Positions 1 through 8,403 of a DNA stretch of 64,000 nucleotides are shown one piece after another. The notes below the pieces were generated by a model that worked only from the letters and a program-made list of their open reading frames with translations, searched no databases and was not told the origin of the DNA. Numbering within the stretch: position 1 is the stretch's first letter; the number at the start of each line of letters is the position of its first letter. The stretch covers positions 434,001-498,000 of the forward strand of contig NZ_OX352321.1 of the NCBI RefSeq assembly GCF_947090775.1, read 5' to 3'. Source of the stretch: Pseudarthrobacter sp. MM222 (lineage in GTDB: Bacteria > Actinomycetota > Actinomycetes > Actinomycetales > Micrococcaceae). The position numbers were made by a program, and so were the translations under genes.

Positions 1-1332
1 GCGGTCGAAAATGTACTGCCACGCGTCCGGGTTCACGAGGTCGATCACCTGCTGGTTCCGCCATTCGATCGGCAGGCGGCCGCCGTCCTTGTAGCTCTGG
101 ACGGAAGGACCAACGATCCAGTCGGGGTGCGCGCGGACAATGTCGGAGTCCAGGTTGACCATTTCGGGTTCCACCCAGAGCCCGAATTCCATCCCGCGGG
201 AGGTGACGGCGTCGATGAGCGGTGTGAGCCCGTTGGGCCAGAGGGTTTCGTCGACGTACCAGTCGCCGAGGCCGGCGTGGTCGTCGCGGCGGCCGCGGAA
301 CCAGCCGTCGTCGAGCACAAAACGCTCGACGCCAAGATCCGAGGCGGACGCGGCCAGTTCGATCAGCGTGTCTATGTTGTGGTCGAAGTAGACAGCTTCC
401 CATGTGTTCAGCACCACCGGGCGCGGCTTTCCGGCGGGCAGGCCGGTAGCGGCAGCGGGCAGCACGTGGTGCGGGCGGTTGCGGAACCAGCTGTAGAAGG
501 CCTCGCTGATGCCGTCCAGGCCGCGGCCGGAGTAGGCGGCGAACAGCGCAGGGCTGGTGTAGCTGGCACCCGGCTGGAGGATGACTTCGGCCGGGCCGAG
601 GAGTTCGGAGCCGCCGATCATGGTGCGGCCATCGCCGATGCTGTCGGCGAACTGTTCGTGGTTACCGCTCCAGGCGAGGTGCGTGGCCCAGACCTTTCCG
701 TGGCGGTTGCCGAAACCGGTGGTCCCGGCTGCGAAGAGCAGTGAGGAGTCGTGCCCGGTCCGGCCGTGTCGGCCGGTGCGGACCCAGGTGCCCTGCTGGA
801 TGGGGCGCCGCTGCGGGTGGCGTTCCCGGCACCAGCGTCCGGTCAGGTCAAGGAGTTCGACGGCGGCGGGTGCCACCGGGAGAACAGTGGCCAACTCGTC
901 GAGCTGGTAAGGCGTGGTTCCGGTGTTTGTGACGGTGTGGCGTAGTTCCAGCAGGCCGCCGTCATGCAGGGTCAGGACGGACGATATGCGGATCCCGGCG
1001 TCGGCGTCTGCCTGGATGATGACGACGGCGCCAGCGCCGTCCGATACCACCTCAGTCACGCGGAGCCGTACGGAGAAGTCGTAGCCGGGAACGCCGTCGG
1101 CAATGCGGTGACCTCGCAGAGCGGGCCGGCCTCGCCAGCTGGATGAGGCCTGCGGCAGCAGGCCCGCGGGAACGGTGGCGTCGGCGGACGACGGTGGGAT
1201 GGCTGCCTTGAGGATAGCGAGGTCCGGCAGGGTGCTGCCAAGGTCCGTGCCCCAGTGGATGACCTCGGCTTCCCCGCTGTCGAAGCTGATCACCAGGCTG
1301 GTGCCGGCGGAACGGAGGTGGAGGGGTTCCAT
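1..1332 (-). CDS. GH36 alpha-galactosidase, N-terminal 444 residues (cut by window edge)
   Basis: Hydrolyses terminal alpha-1,6-galactosyl residues of melibiose or raffinose-type sugars (family knowledge). The frame is open from the ATG at 1332 to the first base of the window, so the 3' part is missing. An N-terminal beta-sandwich spans about residues 1-300. The catalytic barrel follows, with FVLDDGWF at 338-345 and GLWVEPEM at 384-391, both typical of bacterial GH36. The nucleophile Asp motif lies beyond the window. There is no signal peptide, so the enzyme is probably cytoplasmic and acts on imported oligosaccharides. It is the last visible gene of a leftward operon with ABC permeases, a binding protein, a second GH36-like enzyme and an aldo/keto reductase. 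The family call is secure; the substrate is inferred. Confidence 0.93.
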   Translation of the reverse strand, partial: MEPLHLRSAGTSLVISFDSGEAEVIHWGTDLGSTLPDLAILKAAIPPSSADATVPAGLLPQASSSWRGRPALRGHRIADGVPGYDFSVRLRVTEVVSDGAGAVVIIQADADAGIRISSVLTLHDGGLLELRHTVTNTGTTPYQLDELATVLPVAPAAVELLDLTGRWCRERHPQRRPIQQGTWVRTGRHGRTGHDSSLLFAAGTTGFGNRHGKVWATHLAWSGNHEQFADSIGDGRTMIGGSELLGPAEVILQPGASYTSPALFAAYSGRGLDGISEAFYSWFRNRPHHVLPAAATGLPAGKPRPVVLNTWEAVYFDHNIDTLIELAASASDLGVERFVLDDGWFRGRRDDHAGLGDWYVDETLWPNGLTPLIDAVTSRGMEFGLWVEPEMVNLDSDIVRAHPDWIVGPSVQSYKDGGRLPIEWRNQQVIDLVNPDAWQYIFDR

Positions 1333-1422
1333 AAAATGCTGTCCTTCTGAGTGGGAGTGAACGGGTAGGGCTGCGCGCCGGGGGAAGACGACGCCCGCGG
1401 CGCGCAATAGGTATTGGGGTCG

Positions 1423-2478
1423 CTATTTGGAGAGGGCGTTGACCTGTTCATTGGCTTGGGTGATGTCTGATTCGGCTGCGAATTCGTCGATGGCCGCGAG
1501 TTCCTCGCCGGTAAATGCGAGGTTGTTTATGGCGCATAGCGTGTCTTCCAGTTGCTGGACGCTGGATGCACCCACCAGGGCGGAGGTGACGGGTGACCCC
1601 TTGGGCTGGTCGCGGAGGATCCAGGCGATGGCCATCTGCGCCAGTGATTGCCCGCGGCCGGCGGCGATCCTGTTGAGCCCGCGGACACGGTCCAGTTTGT
1701 CCTCGGTCAGGGCAGATTTGGACAGGAACCGTTGTTTGGCCGCCCGCGAATCGGCCGGGATGCAGACCAGGTAGCGGTCCGTCAGCATGCCCTGCGCCAG
1801 CGGGGAGAACGCGATGGAACCGGCACCCACCTCTTCCAGCGCCTCGTAAAGGTTCGGCGTTCCGTTTTCGGTCCAGCGGTTCAGCATGGAATAGCTGGGC
1901 TGGTGGATGAGCAGCGGGGTGCCGAGGCCCTTCAGGATCCGGGCAGCCTCGATGGTCTGTTCCGGAGTGTAGGAGGAGATGCCCGCGTACAGCGCCTTGC
2001 CGGAGCGCACGGCGTAGTCCAGCGCCCCCATGGTCTCTTCCATCGGCGTCGCGGGGTCCGGCCGGTGGCTGTAGAAGATGTCCACGTAGTCCAGGCTCAT
2101 CCGGCCCAGCGACTGGTCCAGGCTGGAGAGCAGGGACTTGCGGGATCCCCAGTCGCCGTACGGGCCCGGCCACATGTAGTAGCCGGCCTTGGTGGAGATG
2201 ACGAGTTCATCCCGGTACGGCTTGAAGTCGTCCTGCAGGTGGCGGCCGAAGTTGGTCTCGGCCGAGCCGTCCGGCGGGCCGTAGTTGTTGGCCAGGTCAA
2301 AGTGGTTGACGCCGAGGTCGAAGGCGCGGCGAAGGATGGCGCGCTGTTCATCGAAGCGCTTGTCGTCGCCGAAGTTGTGCCACAGGCCCAGGGAGATGGC
2401 GGGAAGTTTCAGGCCGCTGCGTCCGACGCGGCGGTACGGCATGGATTCATAGCGGATGGTTGCAGCCGAATACGTCAT
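1423..2478 (-). CDS. Aldo/keto reductase, YghZ-like (L-glyceraldehyde 3-phosphate reductase family)
   Basis: NADPH-dependent carbonyl reductase, 351 aa, of the YghZ/Kv-beta branch. The AKR tetrad is visible: Asp61, Tyr66 (LANNYGPPDGSAE), Lys97 (ISTKAGY) and His138 (YSHRPDP). The C-terminal cofactor region TSALVGASSVQQLEDT is intact. The oddity is the extreme C-terminus. After the family-typical FTGEELAAIDEFAAES the protein ends in TQANEQVNALSK, almost the same 12 residues that end the binding protein encoded at 4928 (TQANEQVNALFK). DNA similarity also runs slightly past both stop codons. The tail therefore looks transferred from the binding-protein gene by recombination. The gene lies in the alpha-galactoside operon. 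Its true substrate is unknown, as YghZ-type enzymes are promiscuous. Confidence 0.92.
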   Translation of the reverse strand: MTYSAATIRYESMPYRRVGRSGLKLPAISLGLWHNFGDDKRFDEQRAILRRAFDLGVNHFDLANNYGPPDGSAETNFGRHLQDDFKPYRDELVISTKAGYYMWPGPYGDWGSRKSLLSSLDQSLGRMSLDYVDIFYSHRPDPATPMEETMGALDYAVRSGKALYAGISSYTPEQTIEAARILKGLGTPLLIHQPSYSMLNRWTENGTPNLYEALEEVGAGSIAFSPLAQGMLTDRYLVCIPADSRAAKQRFLSKSALTEDKLDRVRGLNRIAAGRGQSLAQMAIAWILRDQPKGSPVTSALVGASSVQQLEDTLCAINNLAFTGEELAAIDEFAAESDITQANEQVNALSK

Positions 2479-2684
2479 CGGTGCCTTTCTGCCTGCCGCT
2501 GGAAGAAGCGGGCCGGCGCACGGGTGAGGGAAGTTTGAAGGCAGGAATGAACCGGCCGGAAAGGGTCAACCCAGGAGGTCAGCAGGTACGTGAGGGCCGC
2601 AACAAAGCCAGGGTGGCCCTGACTCCTTGGTGCGGACAGTACTGAGATGCTTCGAGCGAAGCCCAACCTGCAGTGTTTCGCGGC

Positions 2685-2729
2685 GGGTGTGCAGCCTCCC
2701 GCCATCCGAGGCTGCACACCCCGTTTTTT
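2685..2729 (+). terminator. Canonical hairpin plus T-run, oriented rightward
   Basis: A perfect 14-bp stem (GGGTGTGCAGCCTC at 2685-2698 pairing with 2708-2721) with a 9-nt loop is followed by a run of six T at 2724-2729 on the + strand. The flanking genes are both leftward, and read leftward the stem has no U-tract. It lies just after the stop of the hydrolase gene that ends at 2736, so the stem may still stop or attenuate leftward transcription before the aldo/keto reductase. It could also block antisense transcription into the operon. The 2479-2735 gap shows nothing else. Confidence 0.75.
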
Positions 2730-2735
2730 CGTACT

Positions 2736-4592
2736 TTATTCAGCGTCGACGATTACCGTGGCCCGGTAGGCTGCCCAGTGCTGCGCTGTGGCTTGCAGGG
2801 ACGAGGGCGGGATGGGCTGTTCGCCGGGGTCGGGAACGTCGAGGCGGTCGGTGTAGTAGAGGCTGGGAACCCCGAGACGTGTTTGTGCCAAGGTCCAGCT
2901 CTGGTAGGCGGCTTGGCTGGGCAGGGCCCAGCCGTCGGTGTCGATCAACAGTTCCGGGCAGGCTGCCCGGGCGACCCGGGCCCGGTGGGTCAAGGTGTCG
3001 ACGACACCGGTGCCGGGGGTGGTGTCGGGTGGTTCGGTGTGGCCGCCTGGCTGGTCGAGCATGAGCACGTCGTTGAGGCGGAGCATGTCGGTCACGTCGC
3101 GGAAGCCGGGGTCTGGAGTGTGCGTGACCACGAGGGCGTCGGGGTTGATGTCCTTGATGGCCTGGTACAGGACTGCGAGCAGTTCGTGGAGCAGGTCGAT
3201 TCCCCATGACGGCCCGGCATGGGTGAGGGCGGAGCCTGCGGGGGTGGAGGCGGTGAAGTCTATTTTGATCCCGTCGGCACCGAGCTCGCCGATCATGGAC
3301 CGTGCTGCTTGCTGGATCAGCTTGCGCCCGGCCGGTGATTCGGGGTCGAGGGCGACCGGCTGACCGGTGTGGTCACGGACGCAGGCTTCCGGTGGTGCGC
3401 CCTCGGTGTCCCAAGCCTTGTACCAGAGCAGGACCCGCTGGCCGGCGTCATGCCGTTCCCGGATCCAGCCGGCCATGTCCGGCCATTTTTCGGTGTCGGG
3501 CCGGCAGGTGGCATAGTCCTGCTGCCATTTGTCGTCGATGACGATGGTTCCGGGCACGATCCCGTGCGTGGCAAGCGTCTTGAGATAGCCGTCGTAGTCT
3601 GCCTGTCGTGCCCGGTCGACTGCCGGGCGCTGACCGCCGATGGAGGCCATTGCGTCGGCGTTTTGGGCGCCCCAGCCGCAGAACATCGGTTCGAGCCATT
3701 CTGGTGAGGGCGGGGCCTGGGTGCGGGCGGGCAGCAGACCTCGTGCGTCGAGCAGCTCGCGGTAGCGTTTGAGCCCTTCGTAAGGGTCATTGGCGAGGAA
3801 CAGCAGGAGTGTGGGTGTGCTGAATTGGCCCTCGACTGAGGTGTGTCCGTCGTAGTCGTAATGGAGGGAGAAGCCCGGGGTGAGGGCGTCGTAGGTGAGT
3901 TGGGTGAAGGGGCGCCGCTTTGTTGCGACACCGATCATCAGGCAGGGCCCGCCCGATACCGTGGAGGCGTCGGGGTCGTTGGGGGAGAGGGCCAGGCACA
4001 GTGGGGGTGGGGTGAAGAGCCATCTTCCGACGCCGGGCTGACCACCGTCTCCCACTACGCCCAGGGCGGCGGATTCACCCGCAGGGCGGAGGACCTGCCA
4101 GGGCCGGTCCGGGTTGGGGGAGAAAACGCTGCTGTGCAGCAGGTCACTGGGAAGCAGGCCGGAGCCGGCTACGTGGGCGCCGAGCTGGCGGATGGATGTG
4201 ATGCGGCCTGTGCCCTGGACGGTGGTGGTCAGTTCGAGGGCGTCACCTTCGGCGCTCAGCTGGGTGTGGTGGTGCTGCCACAGTGAGCTCGCTGCCGTGA
4301 TTCCCACCTGGGTGAGGTTCCCGTCGGTGGCGTTGACGTTGACGTCTGTGACACGGATTTCGTCAGTGCCGGCGGTCGTATTGATGCTGGCAAGCAGGCG
4401 AAGGCGCGCCAGGGATGCGCCCCCGGGGGTGGCCAGGGTGAGGACCTGACGCGCAGGGTCGATCGAGATCTCCATGCCGGCGGCCAGGAAGGGACGTGTG
4501 CTGTTCGCATGCAGGTCCAAAGTCAAGGGGTTCTCCGTGGGTTGGGTTGGGGTTTCCGGCGGCGTTTCATCCCGTGGGATGTTTCTGGTCAT
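2736..4592 (-). CDS. GH36-like (clan GH-D) glycoside hydrolase, 618 aa
   Basis: A retaining alpha-galactosidase-type enzyme. From the ATG at 4592, a beta-rich N-terminal region covers about residues 1-290. The barrel follows, with TIVIDDKWQQDY near 349-360 and GADGIKIDFTAS near 439-450. The Asp in KIDF is the expected nucleophile. The frame is open upstream to 4709, but that part overlaps the small gene ending at 4624 and is Pro/Arg/Glu-rich, so 4592, 31 nt after that stop, is the better start. The protein is divergent from the canonical alpha-galactosidase at 1-1332. It may act on another alpha-linked sugar such as an alpha-L-arabinopyranoside or raffinose-type oligosaccharide. No signal peptide is visible. 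The family is fairly sure; the substrate is unknown. Confidence 0.85.
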   Translation of the reverse strand: MTRNIPRDETPPETPTQPTENPLTLDLHANSTRPFLAAGMEISIDPARQVLTLATPGGASLARLRLLASINTTAGTDEIRVTDVNVNATDGNLTQVGITAASSLWQHHHTQLSAEGDALELTTTVQGTGRITSIRQLGAHVAGSGLLPSDLLHSSVFSPNPDRPWQVLRPAGESAALGVVGDGGQPGVGRWLFTPPPLCLALSPNDPDASTVSGGPCLMIGVATKRRPFTQLTYDALTPGFSLHYDYDGHTSVEGQFSTPTLLLFLANDPYEGLKRYRELLDARGLLPARTQAPPSPEWLEPMFCGWGAQNADAMASIGGQRPAVDRARQADYDGYLKTLATHGIVPGTIVIDDKWQQDYATCRPDTEKWPDMAGWIRERHDAGQRVLLWYKAWDTEGAPPEACVRDHTGQPVALDPESPAGRKLIQQAARSMIGELGADGIKIDFTASTPAGSALTHAGPSWGIDLLHELLAVLYQAIKDINPDALVVTHTPDPGFRDVTDMLRLNDVLMLDQPGGHTEPPDTTPGTGVVDTLTHRARVARAACPELLIDTDGWALPSQAAYQSWTLAQTRLGVPSLYYTDRLDVPDPGEQPIPPSSLQATAQHWAAYRATVIVDAE

Positions 4593-4623
4593 GGTTTCCA
4601 GGGGAGGCTGTTCCCGTGGCGGG

Positions 4624-4845
4624 TTACCATTCCTGCCTTTCCTGGATGGTTCCGTACGGGATATCGGGGTGGAGCTGGACGGTGAAGTCCCGAGCGGAGT
4701 GCCGGGCAACGAGTATCCCTTTGCCGCCGCAGAGCGGGGCCCGTTCGGCGAGGATGTCCACGGCTTTGTCCAGTTTGTCCTCTAATTGGCTGCGTTTCTG
4801 GACCCGAATGTGGAAGAGGTCTTCATTTGATGCATTGGTGTACAT
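4624..4845 (-). CDS. Small conserved-looking protein, 73 aa, unknown function
   Basis: I do not recognise a named family. The product starts MYTNASNEDLFHIRV, has a charged amphipathic helix (residues about 10-35) and ends in a short beta-rich segment (GKGILVARHSARDFTVQL). This resembles small actinobacterial proteins that end in a GILV-R-x-F-T-V-L-x-x-P-x-G pattern. The ATG at 4845 is chosen over an upstream in-frame ATG at 4914 because the latter would run through the hairpin at 4879-4912. The gene sits between the binding protein and the clan GH-D hydrolase on the same strand, so it is probably co-transcribed with the galactoside operon. Its coding character is supported by context and by a protein-like composition, not by a known domain. 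Confidence 0.6.
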   Translation of the reverse strand: MYTNASNEDLFHIRVQKRSQLEDKLDKAVDILAERAPLCGGKGILVARHSARDFTVQLHPDIPYGTIQERQEW

Positions 4846-4878
4846 GGTGGTCCTGGGGGGTGGATGGTTATCGCGGGT

Positions 4879-4912
4879 GGAAGGGGCGGAACCTAGAAGG
4901 TCCGCCCCTTCC
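4879..4912 (-). terminator. Strong intra-operon hairpin behind the binding-protein gene
   Basis: GGAAGGGGCGGA (4879-4890) pairs with 4901-4912. An inner CCT/AGG pair and one bulged A lie around a 3-nt loop, giving about 15 bp in all. It begins 15 nt after the binding-protein stop and has no T-run. Such structures often act as attenuators or mRNA 3' stabilisers, keeping binding-protein transcript in excess over downstream enzymes. That role is inferred here. Confidence 0.65.
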
Positions 4913-4927
4913 ATTGGCGTCGGATGG

Positions 4928-6274
4928 TTACTTGAAGAGGGCGTTGACTTGTTCGTTGGCCTGGGTGAGCGAGCTGGCGGCGTTTTTGCCTGCTACGACG
5001 GCGTCAACGGCGGATTTCATGATGCCTTCGACCTTCGGTGCCTTATCGGCGATGGGGAAGAGGAACGTGGCGCCGTCCTTCACGGGCCGGGTGAAAGGTG
5101 TGACGTCGACGCCCTTGGCCTGGAAAGCCGCTGCGGCCTTTTCGGAGGAGGTCTTGACTGCGGGGAAGACGACTGCCTTGGACGCGACGATGTCCTGGCA
5201 GGCTGCGGATCCGAGGTATTCGACGAACTTCGCCGCGGCGGCTGGCTTCTTCGTGCCGGCCCAAATGGTGTCCCCCAGACCGTTCAGCATGGATGCCCGC
5301 TTGCCGTTGACCCCGGTGGGGGTGGGTGCGATACCGAGGTTGATGTCTTTGTAGCTGGTGTACTGGCCGATCGTCCAGGAGCCGTTGACGTTGATCGCTG
5401 ACTTGCCGGCGGCGAAGATGTCAGCGGTGCTGGCTCCGACCGTGGTTTCCAGCTTGGGCATGTAGCCCTTGTCGATCAGGCCGGCGTACCAGGCGATGGT
5501 CTGCTGGAACTTGGGATCGTCGTAGTTGAAGTGGGTGCCCCAGGGGTTCTTGTCGGTGTGGGTCCAGCCGGTGGTGCCGGTGAGGTAGCTCCATTCGGTC
5601 TGGCCCAGGCCGCCGCCTGCGCCGTTGAGGCCCAGGCCGTAGACGGCGACGTTGTTCTTGTCGAAGCCGGGTTCGTCGCCGCGTTTGCCGCTTTTGTCCA
5701 CGGTCAGGTGGGCGATGGTCTTCTCGTAGCTGCCGCCGTCCTGGGGGTTCCAGGTGAGGTTTTTGATCTGGTCCTCGCTGATGCCTGCGTCGGCGGTCAT
5801 TGTCTTGTTGTAGAAGATCGCGACCGTGTCCCAGTCTTTCGGCAGCCCGTAGCGCTTGCCGTCTTCGCCGACCCAGAGGTCGGCCAGTCCTTCGTTGTAG
5901 ATCGAGAGGTCAACTGAGTCCTTCTTGAGGGCTTCATCGAGAGGCAGCAGCTGCTTGGTTTTGACCAGTTCCGGGTATTTGGTGAGGTGGTTGGTGAAGA
6001 TGTCCGGGGCGTTTCCGGCGACGAAGCCGTTGGTGAGGGTGGCCCAGTAGTCGTCCCATCCGCGCTGGGTGACCTTGACGGTGATGTCCGGGTTGGCCTT
6101 GTGGAAGTCGTCGGCGCACTGCTGGTAGGCCGGGCGCTGGCTCGGGTCCCAGAGCCAGTAGCTGAGCTCGCCTTTTGCTTCTTCGGATGAGGGGCCTCCC
6201 CCGCTTCCGCAGGCGGACAGGGCCAGGACGGCGGCAGCCGCAACGGCGATGGCGCCGGCTGTTTTCTTTTTCAT
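4928..6274 (-). CDS. ABC sugar-binding lipoprotein (family 1), 448 aa
   Basis: Extracytoplasmic sugar-capture component of the importer formed with the two permeases encoded just upstream. The signal peptide MKKKTAGAIAVAAAAV leads to the lipobox LSAC with lipidated Cys22, followed by a Gly/Ser linker. The mature part has the family-1 look: WLWDPSQRPAYQQCADDF, then VKVTQRGWDDYW and APDIFTNHLTKYPEL. It starts at ATG 6274 with AAAGGA upstream. It ends in TQANEQVNALFK, the tail duplicated on the aldo/keto reductase. The gene is third in the operon, after both permeases, and is followed by a strong hairpin. No ATPase gene is present in the cluster, so a shared MsmK/MalK-type ATPase elsewhere is expected. 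The ligand is inferred to be an alpha-galactoside. Confidence 0.93.
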   Translation of the reverse strand: MKKKTAGAIAVAAAAVLALSACGSGGGPSSEEAKGELSYWLWDPSQRPAYQQCADDFHKANPDITVKVTQRGWDDYWATLTNGFVAGNAPDIFTNHLTKYPELVKTKQLLPLDEALKKDSVDLSIYNEGLADLWVGEDGKRYGLPKDWDTVAIFYNKTMTADAGISEDQIKNLTWNPQDGGSYEKTIAHLTVDKSGKRGDEPGFDKNNVAVYGLGLNGAGGGLGQTEWSYLTGTTGWTHTDKNPWGTHFNYDDPKFQQTIAWYAGLIDKGYMPKLETTVGASTADIFAAGKSAINVNGSWTIGQYTSYKDINLGIAPTPTGVNGKRASMLNGLGDTIWAGTKKPAAAAKFVEYLGSAACQDIVASKAVVFPAVKTSSEKAAAAFQAKGVDVTPFTRPVKDGATFLFPIADKAPKVEGIMKSAVDAVVAGKNAASSLTQANEQVNALFK

Positions 6275-6356
6275 GGTGGGTCCTTTCAGGACAGGGTGGG
6301 GCGCACCGGAAGGGGGTGGCGCTGGTTTGTGGCGGGTTTGGGAGCTGGTTTCGGGG

Positions 6357-7280
6357 TTATTTGATGCCGGAGAAGCCGATGGAGTTGACGATTTTCTTGC
6401 CGAAGGCGACGAACAGCAGGAGGATCGGCAGGGCCGAGACGAGGGTGGCGGCCATCAGGCCGGACCAGTCAGGAGCGCCTTGGGGGGCCTGTGCCTTGAA
6501 GACGCCGAGTCCGACGGTGAGGACCCTCAGGTCGTCTTGGTTGGCGACCAGGAGCGGCCAGAAGTATTCGTTCCATTGGCCGATGAAGGTCAGCAGCGCG
6601 AGGGTGGCCAGGGGTGCTGCGGCGTTGGGGAGGACGATTTGAAAAAAGATCCGCAGGTGTTTGGCGCCGTCGAGCATCGCTGCCTCCTCGACTTCCCGGG
6701 ACATGTTCAGGAAGAACTGCCGCAGGAAGAAGATCGCGAACGGGCTCATGAACAGGTAGGGCAGGACCAGGCCGAGCAGGGTGTTGAGCAGTCCGAGGTT
6801 TTTGATAAGCAGGAAGTTAGGCAGTGCGGTGAAGATTCCCGGGACCATCATGGTGGCGAGGAAGAGGCTGAAGACTGCATTCCGGCCTTTCCAGCGCAGC
6901 CGGGCGAAGGCGTAGGCGGCCATCGCGCTGAAGAACAGTGCACCTGCCGTGGTGATGGAGGCGAACAGGACAGAGTTGCGCAGGTACAGCCAGAAATCGA
7001 TGTGCGCCCCGGAGCCGCCCTCTGCCATTGCTTCTTCGGCCGACTGGAGTCCGAACACGCGCTTGAAGGCGCCGAGGTTGAAGTCCGCCGGCAGCAGGTT
7101 CGTGGCGTTGCTGGCCAGCGAACCGTTGGTGGACAGTGAGGTCCTGATGACCCAGTAGAACGGCAGCACGGAGGCGGCCACGGCCAGGATGATCAGGGCC
7201 CAGGACATCGCCCGGCGCACGGTTATGGGTTTGCGGAGGCGCTGAAAGCGGGGACGGGAAGGGCGGTTGGTGGCGGTCAT
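6357..7280 (-). CDS. Carbohydrate ABC transporter permease, MsmG/MalG type, 307 aa
   Basis: Second membrane subunit of the galactoside importer. It has an N-terminal TM segment after an Arg-rich start, about six TM segments in all, and the EAA loop EEAAMLDGAKHLRIFFQIVL that contacts the ATPase. The C-terminus FGKKIVNSIGFSGIK matches the usual IVxGxxxGAxK end of this subfamily. SD AAGGAAA precedes the ATG at 7280. The gene lies 11 nt behind the first permease and 82 nt before the binding-protein gene, so all three are very likely co-transcribed from the promoter near 8290-8319. Confidence 0.94.
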   Translation of the reverse strand: MTATNRPSRPRFQRLRKPITVRRAMSWALIILAVAASVLPFYWVIRTSLSTNGSLASNATNLLPADFNLGAFKRVFGLQSAEEAMAEGGSGAHIDFWLYLRNSVLFASITTAGALFFSAMAAYAFARLRWKGRNAVFSLFLATMMVPGIFTALPNFLLIKNLGLLNTLLGLVLPYLFMSPFAIFFLRQFFLNMSREVEEAAMLDGAKHLRIFFQIVLPNAAAPLATLALLTFIGQWNEYFWPLLVANQDDLRVLTVGLGVFKAQAPQGAPDWSGLMAATLVSALPILLLFVAFGKKIVNSIGFSGIK

Positions 7281-7291
7281 GGTTGGTTTCC

Positions 7292-8251
7292 TTAGTCCAG
7301 GTCCGACTCGTTGCCGCGGAGGAACTTCATCTGCACGAAGGCCACCACGGCGAGGATGACGAAGAGGATGACGGCGAGGGCGGAACCGTAGCCGAAGTCT
7401 GACTCGGTGAAGGCTTTTTGGTAGATGTAGAACTGCAGGACGCGGCTGGCGTTGACGGGGCCGCCCTGGGTGGTCACGGCAACGGTGTCAAAGATCTGGA
7501 TCGATCCGATCGCGGTGACGATGACCACCAGCGCGATGACCGGGCGCAGCAGCGGCAGGGTGATGCGCCGCAGGGTCTGGATAGGGGAGGCGCCGTCGAG
7601 CTCGGCCACCTCGTAGATTTGCCGGGGAATGGCCTGGAGACCTGCGAAGAGGAGCAAGGCGGTGTAGCCCACGTGGCGCCAGGTGTTGATTAGGGCCTGG
7701 GTGGGGATGGCCCATGCCTCGCTGCCGAAGAACGCCACCCGCGGCCAACCGAGGGCTTCGATGAAGTGGTTGACGATGCCGATCTGGTAATCGAGGAGCC
7801 AGAACCAGAGCAGTGCCGCGATCACGTTGGCCATCAGGTAGGGCAGGAGCAGCGCCCCCCTGATCAGGGTGGACCTGGCGACCCGGTGCATCAGCAGCGC
7901 CAGGCCCAGGGCCAGTGTCGTCTGGAGGACCATGTTGATCAGCACGTATTCGCCCGTCACCGCCAGTGCATTCCAGAACAGCGGGTCTTTCGCGATCGCG
8001 GCGTAGTTCGCCCCGCCAACCCACTCCGGTTCACCCAACAGGCTGTACTCGGTGAAGCTCAGGTAGGTGCCCCGGACCGCGGGGACCACATAGAAGGTGA
8101 CAAAACCGAGCAGGGCCGGGGCGATGAAGAACAGGGCAATCCGCAGGTCCCCGTGGTTCCGGCGCCAAAAGGGCTTCCCGGCCCGTCCTGGTGGTTCATG
8201 AAGAGCTGTGCCGGCTCTGGCGGCCCGGCTGGCGGCAGTGGTGGTCATCAT
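7292..8251 (-). CDS. Carbohydrate ABC transporter permease, MsmF/MalF type, 319 aa
   Basis: First gene of the leftward alpha-galactoside operon and first membrane subunit of its importer. About six TM segments are visible, starting at IALFFIAPALLGFVTFYVV. The EAA loop is EVAELDGASPIQTLRRITLP. The ATG at 8251 is followed by a second ATG and preceded by a good SD (AGGAGAGG). The promoter region faces the divergent Gfo/Idh gene at 8404. A candidate -35 (8314-8319) and -10 (8290-8295) on the minus strand flank one copy of the inverted operator described at 8290-8381. Confidence 0.94.
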   Translation of the reverse strand: MMTTTAASRAARAGTALHEPPGRAGKPFWRRNHGDLRIALFFIAPALLGFVTFYVVPAVRGTYLSFTEYSLLGEPEWVGGANYAAIAKDPLFWNALAVTGEYVLINMVLQTTLALGLALLMHRVARSTLIRGALLLPYLMANVIAALLWFWLLDYQIGIVNHFIEALGWPRVAFFGSEAWAIPTQALINTWRHVGYTALLLFAGLQAIPRQIYEVAELDGASPIQTLRRITLPLLRPVIALVVIVTAIGSIQIFDTVAVTTQGGPVNASRVLQFYIYQKAFTESDFGYGSALAVILFVILAVVAFVQMKFLRGNESDLD

Positions 8252-8289
8252 TGATCCCTCTCCTGTGAGGTAGGTAACACTTGGCGGCT

Positions 8290-8381
8290 ACTCTACGCGC
8301 GTTGCGCAAATCATTGCAAGCTATTTCCCGTAATTCAGCGGATGTTGAGGGCAAAATAAACAACCCCTTGACGCGCGTAGA
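8290..8381. promoter_or_regulatory. Divergent promoters with an 11-bp inverted operator pair
   Basis: TCTACGCGCGT at 8292-8302 is repeated in perfect inversion as ACGCGCGTAGA at 8371-8381. Each copy contains the self-complementary ACGCGCGT with a central CG, as in LacI-family sites. The left copy overlaps the -10 side of a leftward promoter (TTGCAA at 8314-8319, 18-nt spacer, TAGAGT at 8290-8295, read on the minus strand). The right copy overlaps a rightward -35 (TTGACG at 8368-8373) before a weak -10 at 8391-8396. A further palindrome, TTGCGCAA, sits at 8302-8309. The natural candidate repressor is the LacI protein encoded at 9648. The promoter hexamers are only partial matches. Confidence 0.65.
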
Positions 8382-8403
8382 TTTTTGGCCCATTGTTTTT
8401 CCC

